A stretch of DNA of 64,000 nucleotides, from assembly GCA_030323305.1 (NCBI GenBank), contig CP106741.1:2100001-2164000 (forward strand), read 5' to 3'. The stretch is from Paenibacillus sp. CC-CFT747 (GTDB lineage Bacteria; Bacillota; Bacilli; Paenibacillales; NBRC-103111). Each line of letters begins with the position of its first letter. Positions within the stretch are counted from its first letter, which is position 1. The position numbers and the translations under genes were made by a program. This document shows positions 11,521-22,082 of this stretch, piece by piece. A model generated the notes under the pieces. That model did no database searches. It saw only the letters and a list, made by a program, of their open reading frames with translations, and had not been told where the DNA came from.

Positions 11521-11559
11521 TACGACAAATTTCGACAAACACGAAAGTCGAATGTCGAA
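11521..11559. promoter_or_regulatory. Cluster of Spo0A-box-like sites before the HD-domain gene
   Basis: Four 7-mers lie within 39 bases: TACGACA (11521-11527) and TTCGACA (11531-11537) on the minus strand, then AGTCGAA (11546-11552) and TGTCGAA (11553-11559) on the plus strand. Two are perfect TGTCGAA. They lie just upstream of the ribosome site of the next gene. Binding by Spo0A is inferred. Confidence 0.5.
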
Positions 11560-11578
11560 AAATGGAGGAGTGTGGAGA

Positions 11579-12868
11579 ATGGACAAGCTGCTGAAAGAAG
11601 AAAAAGTTTTTAAAGACCCGGTTCACAAGTACATATACGTTCAGGAGAAGACGATCTGGGATTTGATTAATTCCAAGGAATTCCAAAGACTGAGAAGAAT
11701 CCGGCAGCTGGGCACTTCCTTTCTGACCTTTCATGGCGCGGAGCACAGCCGCTTCTCCCATTCTCTGGGTGTGTACGAGATTACCCGGAGAATCATCTCC
11801 CAATTCGAACGAAACGAATACCCGGACTGGCCCCGCCAGGAGAAGCTGCTGTGCCTGTGCGCGGCCCTGCTGCACGATATCGGGCACGGCCCCTTCTCTC
11901 ATTCCATCGAGCAGACGTTTACCGTTCATCATGAGGAATGGTCGTGCCGGATCATTCTGGGCGACACCGAAGTGAATGCCATCCTGCGGGAGGTAGAGGA
12001 AGACTTTCCCCGGAAGGTGGCCAATGTCATCTGCAAAACGTACGGGGAGCCTATTGTCGTCAGCCTGATCTCATCCCAGCTCGATGCCGACCGCATGGAC
12101 TATTTGCTGAGAGACGCTTATTTTACCGGGGTGAACTACGGAACCTTCGATCTCGACCGCATCCTCCGGGTGCTCCGTCCGTATAAGAGAGGGATAGTGG
12201 TGAAGGACAGCGGTATGCACGCGGTGGAGGACTACCTGATGTCCCGGTATCAAATGTACTGGCAGATCTACTTTCATCCCGTTACGAGAAGCGCGGAAAT
12301 TCTTCTAAGCAAAATCTTCGGAAGAGCCAAGCAGCTCCATGAAGAGGAGTACTCCTTCGGCTTCCTTCTCCCCCATCCGCGCGCTTCTGGAGCAGAGACT
12401 GACGGTGGAGGATTATCACGGATTGGACGAATCGGTGATGCAGACGATGTTCACCCTATGGCAGGAGGAGGACGATCCCGTTCTCGCCGATTTATGCCGC
12501 CGGTTTCTTAACCGTAAACTGTTCCGTTATATCGAGCTGGATCACCGCGAGAATGCTTCCGTTCTCGAGTCCATTCGACAGGCGATGATACAAGCGGGAT
12601 GGGATCCTCTGTATTACCTCGAAATTGATTTCGCCACGGATTTGCCCTATGATGTGTACCGTCCGGGGAGGCGGAGGAGAAGCTGCCCATTCTGCTGCTG
12701 GACCACAAGGAGGAGCTTGTCGAAATTTCCCTGAAGTCCGAGATCGTTCGCTCGATCAGCGGCATTCATATGGGAGAGCACCACTTGTATTTCCCGGAGG
12801 AGCTTTTGGAGGACCCGTCTTTTCCGGAAGAGCTGAAGAGAATTCTTCGCCCGGGAAAGCCCGAATAG
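11579..12868 (+). CDS. HD-domain phosphohydrolase (YwfO/dGTPase-like), two frame breaks
   Basis: A protein of about 430 residues of the HD superfamily. The metal motif is clear: HSRFSHSLGVYE, then LLHDIGHGPFSH (the HD doublet), and an SSQLDADRMDYLLRD segment typical of the YwfO/dGTP triphosphohydrolase-like group. The nucleotide substrate is unknown. The frame breaks near the C5 run 12370-12374 (needs two added or one removed base). It breaks again at the G4 run 12665-12668, where one added G restores the last 68 codons. The ATG at 11579 follows GGAGGAGTGTGGAG; an ATG at 11552 is possible. It occupies the place where B. subtilis has metS. Confidence 0.85.
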
Positions 12869-12903
12869 GCGGAAGACCGTGTTAGGAAAGGAGAACAGAT
12901 ACC

Positions 12904-13668
12904 ATGCTGACCGATACCCATGCACACTTGAACTCACCGGATTTTGACGAAGACCGCGAAGAGGTGATTGCCCGAGCGCGGGATAATGGAGTGACGAGAA
13001 TCGTCAACGTAGGCTTCAACCGCGAAACGATCCCAAGCTCTCTGGAGCTGGCGGAGCGGTATGATTTTATTTATTCGACGGTCGGCTGGCATCCGCAGGA
13101 CGCCAAGGACATGAGGCCGGAGGATCTGGAATGGATCGAAGAGCTGTGCGCCCATGAAAAGGTGGTGGCCATCGGAGAAATCGGCCTGGATTATTATTGG
13201 GACACGTCTCCGAAGGATGTGCAGGACCGGGTGTTTCGGGAACAGATCCGGCTAGCCCGTAAAGTAGGGCTTCCTATTGTCATTCACAACCGGGAAGCCC
13301 ACCACGATATTCTGAAGGTGCTAAAGGAGGAAAAGGCCGCCGAGGTGGGGGCATCATGCATTGCTTCTCAGGAAGCTGGGAAACGGCCAAGCAGTGTCTC
13401 GATATGAATTTTCATCTGTCCTTCGGCGGACCGGTTACGTTCAAGAACGCCCGGCAGCCGAAAGAGGTGCTGGAGAAAACCCTCTTGACCGCCTGCTGGT
13501 GGAAACGGACTGCCCTTACCTCACTCCGCATCCGTACCGGGGAAGCGGAATGAGACCGGCTATGTCCGGCTTGTCGCCGAAACCGCCGCGGAGCTGAAGG
13601 GCATTCCGTACGAGGAGCTTGCGCGGATTACGACGGAGAACGCCGACCGGCTGCTGAAGCTTAAATAG
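12904..13668 (+). CDS. tatD: TatD family DNase, three frame breaks
   Basis: Metal-dependent hydrolase of the TatD (YabD) family. DTHAHLN at the N-terminus, [10 protein letters not shown], and [14 protein letters not shown] near the C-terminus are the metal-binding motifs. Single bases appear missing at the G5 run 13347-13351, the C3 run 13480-13482 and the G4 run 13539-13542. Repair gives 255 residues, the same as B. subtilis YabD. It converges with ecsB; the two 3' ends overlap by a few bases. Confidence 0.88.
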
Positions 13669-14880
13669 CTCCGCCCGCCGGGTCAGCCGGCGGGGAAGGA
13701 GAATGCGGGCGTATCCGAACGCGTAGGCAAGACCGGCTGCGGTGAGCAGCATCGAGAGGGAGAGCGAGGTGCCGGAAAGCGCGGAAGCCGCTCCTAAGAC
13801 AAGGGCTTGCAAGAGTAAGGCGATGAGCACAAGAGTAGATACGGCACGGATCCGCACTTGTTCTCCACCGGGATACAGCTGAATCCAAGGGGAGTACCGG
13901 TGCGCCTGATCGAGAGCGGCCAGCTGCACCCCGGCGATCAGCAGGGCGAGACCATAGATGATCACCTGGGCCAGCTCCCCTGGAACAAGATCAGGAACAA
14001 TGCTCCGACCGCAAGCAGCCGCAAATAGATGGAGCTTAGTTCGGAGCGCAGGAACGTCAGGGCATACAGATACAAAAAGGCGGATGAGGACTCAAACGGC
14101 AGAAGCTTGGTCAGCCGGGGAGGAGCATCCGCCTTTTGATGGAATTCGGCCGGGCCGGGATATCCGTGAACCAGCTGAAAAAAGATAATAGAGATCCCTT
14201 TGCGCCTTCTCGGACCGGAGCAGCGCTTCCCAAGGAATACGGAATTTCGGAAGGCTGCGGAGAAGCAGGACGCCGGTCAGCGCCAAGCCGAGCAGAAGAA
14301 GGAACGCATAAGGCAGCGGAAAGCGGAAAAGGCCGTAAACAGCCATCGTGCATGCCGCCCACCGGTAAGCGGCGATGAGGCGGCCGTGCCGGATGGAAAC
14401 GCAGCGTGCCTGCTGCCAGACCGTGAGAAGGCCGGCCCACTTCGTCAAGAGCAGAAAGGCGGCGAGCCACCAATAGGGAAGGGCGCCCGTCCCCGCCCCT
14501 TTGTGATACAGCGGCCACACCGCCAAGAGCACCAGGAGAAGCCGGATTCCCTGCATGAGGAAGCTGTGGCGGAACGAAAGCCGGAAATACCCCTGCAGCC
14601 GATCCTCGGCCGGAAGCAGGAACACCCGGTCGGCCTCCCGCAGGAAGGTGCGGATGCGCCCGGACGCCACCGTCAGGGAAAGCAGCGGAAGGATGATCCA
14701 CAAGTAGGGGAAATCCGCGGGCAGCGTCTTCAGAGCTTTGGCATACCCGTAGATTCCGGCGATCAGGGCAAGGATCAGGATAGAGAAAAAGCCGCTTCGG
14801 CCCACATCCCTCCAATAAATAGAGGTCTCCCGGAGGAAGGCTTGTCTTCTTGTCCTCCACAGCGTTTCGAAGCCGTTCAT
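13661..14880 (-). CDS. ecsB: ABC transporter permease EcsB, several frame breaks
   Basis: Membrane subunit of the Ecs ABC exporter. The start is ATG at 14880, overlapping the ecsA stop (ATGA). The first 240 residues read cleanly with several membrane spans (GFFSILILALIAGIYG, LLLVLLAVWP, LLLLGLALTGVLLL) and the EKAQRDLYYLFS signature of EcsB. Bases appear missing at the A6 run 14178-14183, the G4 run 14117-14120 and the C4 run 13977-13980. The 3' end is inferred: a fourth missing base near 13674-13676 gives a stop at 13661 and 407 residues, matching the family's about 408. Ecs in B. subtilis affects protein secretion, RasP activity, competence and sporulation. Confidence 0.78.
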
Positions 14881-15622
14881 CCTTTCCCGCCTCCCCCGAC
14901 AAGCTCGAAGAAGACGTTGTCCAGGGAAGCTCCCGGCATCCCCGCGGCGGCGCGGATCTCTTCGAGGGTCCCCTGAGCCACGATAACGCCGCGGTGGAGA
15001 ACGACAAATCTCTCGCAATAGTTTTCAATCGTTGACAAAATATGCGAAGAGATCAGAAACCCGGCTCCCGCTCTCTTGAAGGAAACCATGAGCTCGAGCA
15101 GCGACCGGATTCCAAGAGGATCAAGCCCAAGGAACGGCTCATCGATAATGTAAAGCGGAGGTTCGACAAGAAACGCATTCATGATCATGACCTTCTGACG
15201 CATGCCCTTGGAGAGGTGGCCCGAGAAGCTGCCGAGCTTATCCTGCATGGAGAAGAGCTCCGCAAGCCTGCCGGCACGTTCTTCGAATATTTGGCGGTCG
15301 AGCCCGTAAGCCATAGCGGTCAACTCCAGATGCTCCCGGATGGTCAGCTCTTCATACAGCTCGGGGCTTTCCGGTACGTAGCCGATGGAGGTGCGGTGTC
15401 TTAGGGTCCGGTCGCCAAGCGTTTGGCCGAGCACCTCGATGGATCCCTTTTGCGGTTTCATCAGCCCGAGGATATGCTTGATCGTGGTGCTTTTGCCGGC
15501 CCCGTTCAAGCCGATGAGCCCGACCATCTCTCCTTTGGCCACCGAGAAGTGCAGATCCTTCAGCACCGGCTTATTGAGAAGATACCCCCATAGAGCCCCT
15601 TTAGATGCAAAATCGTTTCCAA
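14877..15622 (-). CDS. ecsA: ABC transporter ATP-binding protein EcsA, frameshifted
   Basis: ATPase of the Ecs exporter. Walker A GLNGAGKST, the SFSGHLSKGMRQKV signature region and Walker B LYIIDEPFLGLDP are all present. The AMAYGLDRQ and IMNAFLVEP stretches are typical of EcsA. The N-terminal 20 codons are out of frame: one added base at the C5 run 15585-15589 (G on the coding strand) restores LKGLYGGYLLNKPVLKDL. The start is then TTG at 15622 after GGGTGA. Repaired length is 248, against 247 in B. subtilis. Confidence 0.85.
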
Positions 15623-15842
15623 TTCATCACCCGCTTCGACAGTATATAAACCCTAAAAATCACGCCATGATTTCGAGAATAGTATAATCTTTACCAGGTC
15701 CTAATCAAAATTTAACTCAAAAGAAGGCAATAAGCGGAGATAAACCGAGATATAAAGAGATAATCATGGTGTGTTTTTCCGAAATCGTTCCTTTTTGCCT
15801 TAAATCGGTTATATTTTTCTTCTTTTCTCGGGCCGATACCTC
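15623..15842. other. Intergenic region between ecsA and the yabE promoter
   Basis: A mostly AT-rich divergent spacer that should hold the ecsAB promoter. I could not choose a convincing -35/-10 pair on the minus strand. No reading frame supported. Confidence 0.5.
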
Positions 15843-15871
15843 TTTACAGGTTCTCTTTCACAGCGTATCAT
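15843..15871 (+). promoter_or_regulatory. Promoter of the riboswitch-yabE unit
   Basis: TTTACA (15843-15848), 17-bp spacer, TATCAT (15866-15871), about 40 bases before the riboswitch. Confidence 0.65.
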
Positions 15872-15910
15872 ACATTCATGATAACTTAATACCGATGCCA
15901 ATTTTCCAAT

Positions 15911-16100
15911 TTCGCTGAGTTTCCATATGGGAAACGGGGGAACCGTAAATGGTCGGTCGAAGAACTTTTTCGATCGCATCATGGTTAAAGGGGTGAATCA
16001 CAGGTTTGTCTTTGTCTTTGGCAGACCTGAGTAGGGCGACTCTCTTGTCCGAATCCGTCAGCTAACCTCGTAAGCGTGAAGAGAGAGGTAACGTTGATCG
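15911..16100 (+). promoter_or_regulatory. ydaO/yuaA-type c-di-AMP riboswitch
   Basis: Conserved blocks of the ydaO class are present in order: TCGCTGAG, GGGGGAACC, AAAGGGGTGAATC, GTAGGGCGACTCTC, CCGAATCCGTCAGCTAACC, TCGTAAGCGT and GAGAGAGG. A terminator follows at 16135, so c-di-AMP binding probably stops transcription into yabE. This class is known to precede cell-wall hydrolase and potassium-transport genes. Boundaries are approximate. Confidence 0.93.
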
Positions 16101-16134
16101 GGCTTGTCTACTAGCTAATGAGCTAAAGCCACGA

Positions 16135-16161
16135 GAAGGTTCCTCTTCTTATGGCTTTTTT
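16135..16161 (+). terminator. Riboswitch-controlled terminator
   Basis: AAAGCCA...GAAG with CTTC...TGGCTTT around a short loop, then T6. Its 5' arm directly follows the riboswitch. Confidence 0.85.
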
Positions 16162-16359
16162 GTTGTCCCAAAAAGCCATTTTGTCCCATTCGGGCTCACA
16201 CTTTAACCCACGGAGGTGAATGTAGTACAAGGATTGCCGTTTTTAATCAATTTACGAAAACGGGAATTGGCGTAAAGAAAGTACAAATAAACCCTTAGTC
16301 GCGTCAGATATAATCATGCATAACAGTCGACGGCGAGGCTTTGAAGGAGGACCGAAGAA
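16162..16359 (+). other. yabE 5' leader after the terminator
   Basis: About 200 untranslated bases. GGAGGTGAATGTAG at 16211-16224 looks like a ribosome site followed by a start codon and an immediate stop; whether it matters is unknown. No gene seen. Confidence 0.5.
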
Positions 16360-17553
16360 GTGGGCGCAATTCAGTATGAGAACCCCCATGTAAAACGATC
16401 ATCCAGCATGTCCTTCGCATTGCGTTGGAATCATGAAAACGTTCGAATGATAAGTTTTTTCACTCTCTTTTCACTCGGCGTAATCCTCATGTTTTTCATG
16501 TTGTTGTACGGTACGGCTACCAAAAGCGTATCTATGGTGGTGAACGGCAAGGAAACCATTGTGAAGACAAAGCAATTGGACCTGCAGCACCTACTGGATG
16601 AACAAGCTATTGTAATCGGGAAGCACGATAAGCTATCCGCCGACCTCAGCACGAAAATCAAGGACGGTGCGACCTTTACGATCGTTCAGAAATCCCCGGT
16701 GCAGTTAACCGCAGATGGGGAAACCCGGACCGTGTACACGACGGCCAAGACGGTTTCGAGTCTTTTGGACGAATTGGATATTACCCTGGGAACGGAAGAC
16801 CGGATTACCCCGTCCCTGGAAGCCGGCGTTACCGGCAATACCGATGTCAAGATTGTAAGAGTTAAGAAGCAAGTCGAAGAGCAGCAAGCGCCGATCGCCT
16901 TTACCACGGAAACGCGCCAGGACGCCAACCTGTTAAAGGGCAAGGAACAAACGGTTCAAGAAGGCAAGGAAGGAACCAAAGTTATTAAGACCGAGAAGGT
17001 CTTTGAGGACGGCAAGCTCGTCGCTCAGAACCCGCTTGGAGAAGCGGTCCAAACCCCAAGTGTTAACAAGATCGTTGCCCTGGGAACCAAAAATCCGGTA
17101 GTCGCCTTGTCGGCACCGGCACCAGAGCCTGCTCCCGCAGCAGCACCGGCAGCTGCAGCAGCACCGGCACCGGCACCAAAAGCGAAAACCGTCACCAAAG
17201 CAGGGGCTCCTGCTTCGTATAAGCAGATCATCAATAATGCTACGCTTACCGCTTATTCCGCCGGCCCGGCATCGACCGGTAAATCCGCCGGCATGGCCGG
17301 ATACGGCAAAACGGCTACCGGAACAACCGTTACCGAAGGCCGTACGATCGCCGTGGATCCTAACGTCATCCCGCTGGGATGGTGGGTTTACATTGACGGC
17401 ATCGGCTACCGCAGAGCGGAAGATACAGGCAGCGCCATCAAAGGCAACAAGATTGATGTCTACTTCGACAGCGAGGCGTACGCCCAGAAATTTGGTTTAA
17501 AGAGAGGGTTTACCGTCTATGTGATCGGCCCTAACAAGCCGGCAGGCGAGTAA
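16360..17553 (+). CDS. yabE: Cell-wall protein YabE with G5 and 3D domains
   Basis: A 397-residue exported protein related to resuscitation-promoting factors. There is one N-terminal membrane segment at about residues 30-50 (SFFTLFSLGVILMFFMLLYG). Two DUF348 repeats follow (about 55-95 and 105-150), then a G5 domain (about 165-245), an Ala/Pro-rich linker (about 250-275) and a C-terminal 3D domain with its three aspartates in IAVDPNVIPLG, RRAEDTG and KIDVYFD. The 3D fold suggests lytic transglycosylase-like wall cleavage. GTG start with AAGGAGG upstream. Expression is likely cut by c-di-AMP through the riboswitch. Confidence 0.92.
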   Translation: MGAIQYENPHVKRSSSMSFALRWNHENVRMISFFTLFSLGVILMFFMLLYGTATKSVSMVVNGKETIVKTKQLDLQHLLDEQAIVIGKHDKLSADLSTKIKDGATFTIVQKSPVQLTADGETRTVYTTAKTVSSLLDELDITLGTEDRITPSLEAGVTGNTDVKIVRVKKQVEEQQAPIAFTTETRQDANLLKGKEQTVQEGKEGTKVIKTEKVFEDGKLVAQNPLGEAVQTPSVNKIVALGTKNPVVALSAPAPEPAPAAAPAAAAAPAPAPKAKTVTKAGAPASYKQIINNATLTAYSAGPASTGKSAGMAGYGKTATGTTVTEGRTIAVDPNVIPLGWWVYIDGIGYRRAEDTGSAIKGNKIDVYFDSEAYAQKFGLKRGFTVYVIGPNKPAGE

Positions 17554-17643
17554 CTCTTATATAGGCATCCAACCGCCCGGGAGACGGATAAGCTCCCGGA
17601 TGGTATACGCCAGGATTGATTCTGTTATACTATACTTAATCGA

Positions 17644-17671
17644 AAGAAGAGGCGTCGAACCTCTTCTTTTT
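17644..17671 (+). terminator. Terminator between yabE and rnmV
   Basis: AAGAAGAGG, loop CGTCGAA, CCTCTTCTT, then T3. An earlier stem (CCGGGAG/CTCCCGG near 17578-17600) lacks a T run. Confidence 0.8.
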
Positions 17672-17693
17672 GTGCGTAAGAAAGGATCCATAC

Positions 17694-19140
<1,447 letters not shown>

Positions 19141-19141
19141 A

Positions 19142-19170
19142 CACCAAACGCCCAGCCCTGCCATAGGATA
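19142..19170 (+). promoter_or_regulatory. Sigma-K-like promoter of yabG
   Basis: CACC (19142-19145), 16-bp spacer, CATAGGATA (19162-19170), matching the sigma-K pattern mACm-N16-CATAnnATA. B. subtilis yabG is made under sigma-K. The transcript would start almost at the ribosome site. Nearby CCCTGCC/GGCAGGG can form a hairpin that covers GGGAGG. Confidence 0.42.
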
Positions 19171-19192
19171 AAGGCAGGGAGGCGATGATGCG

Positions 19193-20101
19193 ATGAGGCA
19201 AGGGGATCTGGTAGTCCGCAAATCCTACGGCGGGGACGTCGTATTTAAGATTCAGGGGGCCGACGGGGAAAGAGTTCTGCTGAAAGGGGTGGAATTCCGG
19301 CTGCTCGCCGATTCGCCCGCTTCCGACTTGAGCCCGTTCCGGCCGTCCGAGCATGACCGCCGGTCCGCCGAGCTCCGGTACCGGATCAACCGGTCGGTTC
19401 GGCAGCTCGACATGTTCCGCCGGGGGCACAGCGAGACGAGACAGCGGGCAGGCGGACGCCAGCCGATGGCGGAGCATTATTTTGAAGTGCCGGGAACGGT
19501 TCTGCACCTGGACGGGGATCCGAATTATTTGCGCAAGTGCCTGCTTCTCTATAAGGAGCTGCGGATTCCCGCGGCCGGCTATTATGTGTCGGAGCCGAAC
19601 ATGGCCCTGGCGCTTCAGCGGCTGCTTCCCCAGGTAAAGCCGGATATTGTCGTACTGACCGGTCACGACGGCCTTCTCAAGCAGAAGCGGGAAATCGATA
19701 TCCACAGCCTGGCCAGTTACAAGAACTCTCACCATTTTGTTAACGCCGTCCATACGGCCAGGGAATACGAGAGAAGCCGGGAAGGACTGGTGGTGGTGGC
19801 GGGTGCCTGCCAATCCCATTTTGAAGCGCTGCTTTATGCCGGAGCCAACTTTGCCAGCTCCCCGGGCCGGGTGCTGATTCATGCCCTGGATCCTCTCTAT
19901 GTCGCGTCCAAGGTGGCCTTTACGCCGTTTAAGGATACCGTGCAGCTGTCAGATGTCCTTCCGAACACCCTGGCAGGTCTGGAAGGGGTAGGCGGGGTGG
20001 AAACAAGGGGCTGCTTCCGGCTTGGTCTGCCTAATGCAAAATGGGTAAGCCAAAACAAAGAAGCCGGCTCAAGAATCGGTTTAAATTTGAACAAAATGTG
20101 A
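19193..20101 (+). CDS. yabG: Sporulation-specific cysteine protease YabG
   Basis: A 302-residue coat-modifying protease of the YabG family (peptidase U57). Recognised by DIVVLTGHDGLLK, YKNSHHFVNAVHTAREYE and VVVAGACQSHFEALL, which hold the conserved His and Cys. In B. subtilis it trims spore-coat proteins before cross-linking. Place between rsmA and veg is conserved. Intact; starts ATGAGG after GGGAGGCG. Confidence 0.92.
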   Translation: MRQGDLVVRKSYGGDVVFKIQGADGERVLLKGVEFRLLADSPASDLSPFRPSEHDRRSAELRYRINRSVRQLDMFRRGHSETRQRAGGRQPMAEHYFEVPGTVLHLDGDPNYLRKCLLLYKELRIPAAGYYVSEPNMALALQRLLPQVKPDIVVLTGHDGLLKQKREIDIHSLASYKNSHHFVNAVHTAREYERSREGLVVVAGACQSHFEALLYAGANFASSPGRVLIHALDPLYVASKVAFTPFKDTVQLSDVLPNTLAGLEGVGGVETRGCFRLGLPNAKWVSQNKEAGSRIGLNLNKM

Positions 20102-20154
20102 ACAATGAGCGAGAATCCTTCCCTATAATCAGGGTAGACTGCCGAAATACGCCG

Positions 20155-20184
20155 TTGACAACTGCTTAAGCCTATTGATATAAT
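20155..20184 (+). promoter_or_regulatory. veg promoter 1
   Basis: TTGACA (20155-20160), 18-bp spacer, TATAAT (20179-20184). Both hexamers are perfect. Confidence 0.75.
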
Positions 20185-20195
20185 ATTTGATCGAT

Positions 20196-20224
20196 TTGAC
20201 AATGACCTCTTTTCCTGTTATAAT
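20196..20224 (+). promoter_or_regulatory. veg promoter 2
   Basis: TTGACA (20196-20201), 17-bp spacer, TATAAT (20219-20224), full consensus. Two consensus promoters in tandem fit the very strong veg expression known in B. subtilis. Confidence 0.85.
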
Positions 20225-20252
20225 GAGTAGTGGAAAGAGGTGGTTGCAGACA

Positions 20253-20528
20253 ATGGCTAAAAATGCGCTGTTGGAGATCAAACGCAGTTTGGAGCCCCAC
20301 GTCGGGCAGAAAATCATGTTGCGGGCAAACGGCGGTCGACGAAAGACCATCGAACGATCCGGTGTATTGGAAGAGACCTACCCTTCTGTATTTATCGTGA
20401 AGCTTGATGAAGAACAGCATACCTTCAAGCGCGTTTCCTACAGTTATGCGGACATTCTGACCGAGTCCGTGGAAGTAACTGTATGCCAGGATGAAGGACA
20501 AGTTCGCATCACCTACTTACAGCATTAA
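20253..20528 (+). CDS. veg: Biofilm-related protein Veg
   Basis: A 91-residue small basic protein ([27 protein letters not shown]). In B. subtilis Veg stimulates biofilm matrix genes by opposing SinR. The ATG at 20253 follows AAAGAGGTGG; an upstream in-frame start lies inside promoter 2 and is rejected. Followed by a terminator, so it is a single-gene unit. Confidence 0.93.
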   Translation: MAKNALLEIKRSLEPHVGQKIMLRANGGRRKTIERSGVLEETYPSVFIVKLDEEQHTFKRVSYSYADILTESVEVTVCQDEGQVRITYLQH

Positions 20529-20547
20529 CTTTAAGGAATAGAACGGC

Positions 20548-20572
20548 AGCCGGCTTACGCCGGCTGTTTTTA
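20548..20572 (+). terminator. veg terminator
   Basis: CAGCCGGC / GCCGGCTG with a four-base loop, then T5. Confidence 0.88.
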
Positions 20573-20588
20573 TTTTGCCCAAAAGAAG

Positions 20589-20595
20589 CATACTA
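20589..20595 (+). promoter_or_regulatory. Possible sigma-F/G -10 element of sspF
   Basis: CATACTA is the ideal sigma-G -10 sequence and lies 59 bases before sspF. The matching -35 is weak, so support is partial. Confidence 0.35.
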
Positions 20596-20653
20596 GGGGG
20601 AGGACCAGCCGGTTCTCGCGTGAACCGAAGGAAAACGAGAAGGAGGTTGGCTC

Positions 20654-20833
20654 ATGGGACGCAGAAGACGGGGAGTTATGTCGGAAGAGCTGAAGTACGA
20701 GCTGGCCAAGGATCTTGGCTTCGCCGATACCATCCAGAAGGACGGGTGGGGAGGCATTACGACGAAGGACGCCGGCAACATGGTCAAACGCGCGATCCAG
20801 ATGGCGGAGCAGGCGGTGCGCAAAGGGCGGTAA
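20654..20833 (+). CDS. sspF: Minor alpha/beta-type small acid-soluble spore protein
   Basis: A 59-residue protein opening [17 protein letters not shown] and containing [18 protein letters not shown], the two conserved SASP helices. It coats DNA in the forespore. It matches B. subtilis SspF in length, sequence and position between veg and ispE. AGGAGG lies before the ATG. Its own terminator follows. Confidence 0.93.
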   Translation: MGRRRRGVMSEELKYELAKDLGFADTIQKDGWGGITTKDAGNMVKRAIQMAEQAVRKGR

Positions 20834-20841
20834 ACCGACGG

Positions 20842-20872
20842 GAGCTGGAGCGCATGCGCTGCGGCTCTTTTT
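20842..20872 (+). terminator. sspF terminator
   Basis: GAGC-TGG-AGCGC, loop AT, GCGCT-GCG-GCTC, then T6. Confidence 0.75.
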
Positions 20873-21054
20873 GTGACCGGGGTGCGAGCTATGCCTTCCC
20901 GCCGAGTCCCCGGAGGAGGACATACAGCGGGAACCGCCAGTGGACCAACCGCATGGGGGAGAGCGGTCGGAAAGATGTTTTTCCGAGGTTCGTTTGTTAT
21001 AATATGCTAAAGCCGAAACAGACACGGACAAGTTGGCGGAAGAAGGTGCTTGGC

Positions 21055-21908
21055 ATGAAGGTTATGGAAAAGGCTCCGGCCAAAATTAATTTATCCCTGG
21101 ATGTACTATATAAACGCGAGGACGGGTTCCACGAAGTCGAGATGGTGATGACCATGGTCGATCTGGCGGACCGCCTGGAGATGCAGGAACTGTCGCGCGA
21201 CACCATTATTATCTCGAGCCAGGCGGGGTATATCCCCCTTGATGAGAAGAATTTGGCCTTTCAGGCTGCTCGGTTAATCAAGGATCGTTATCACGTCCGC
21301 AAGGGCGTCTATATTCACCTGGACAAAAAGATTCCCGTTGCCGCGGGGCTTGCCGGAGGAAGCAGCGATGCGGCGGCCGCCCTCCGCGGATTAAACCGGC
21401 TGTGGAACCTTAACATCCCGCTTGAGGAACTGAAAGCGCTTGGGGCGGAGCTCGGTTCCGACGTCCCTTTCTGCATTCAGGGAGGGACGGCTCTCGCTAC
21501 AGGCCGGGGGAGAAGCTGACGCCCATTACCTCTCCGCCCCAGTGCTGGGTCGTGCTGGCCAAACCCCCGCTGAACGTCTCGACCGCGGATGTATACGGCC
21601 GGCTTAAGGCATCGGAAATCCGCCGCCACCCGGATACGAAGTCCGTCATCGAGGCTATCGGCACCCAAGATTTCAACCGGCTCTGCGGAACCCTCGGCAA
21701 TGTGCTGGAGGACGTGACTCTGCAGCTGTATCCCGAGGTTCGGCAGCTCAAGGAATGCATGCAGCGCATGGGAGCGGAGGGTGTTCTCATGTCGGGAAGC
21801 GGTCCTACGGTTTTCGGCCTGGTGGCGAAGGAAACGAAGGCGGAGAAGCTGTATAACGGGCTCCGCGGCTTCTGCAAGGATGTTTACGCGGTAAGATTGC
21901 TTACATAA
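21055..21908 (+). CDS. ispE: 4-diphosphocytidyl-2-C-methyl-D-erythritol kinase, frameshifted
   Basis: GHMP kinase of the MEP isoprenoid pathway. [10 protein letters not shown] at the N-terminus, [16 protein letters not shown] (ATP site) and [10 protein letters not shown] near the C-terminus are present. The frame breaks at the G5 run 21506-21510; one more G gives 284 residues. An essential enzyme in organisms relying on this pathway, so a true loss is unlikely. A TATAAT lies about 50 bases upstream (20998-21003) with a poor -35. Confidence 0.9.
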
Positions 21909-22082
21909 GGAAAGGGTTTCCATAGACCGACCCGGGCAAAAGTGGTTGCCCGCCGAAAGAGAGCCTTCTTCTTGGAAAAAGCATCTATCTCTGCGTGTTA
22001 ACTTCTTTTACATAGTTGAGGTTGATAAAAACCGTACACTAATGATATATTCAGATTATAATATTCGGATTTGGGGTGTCGC

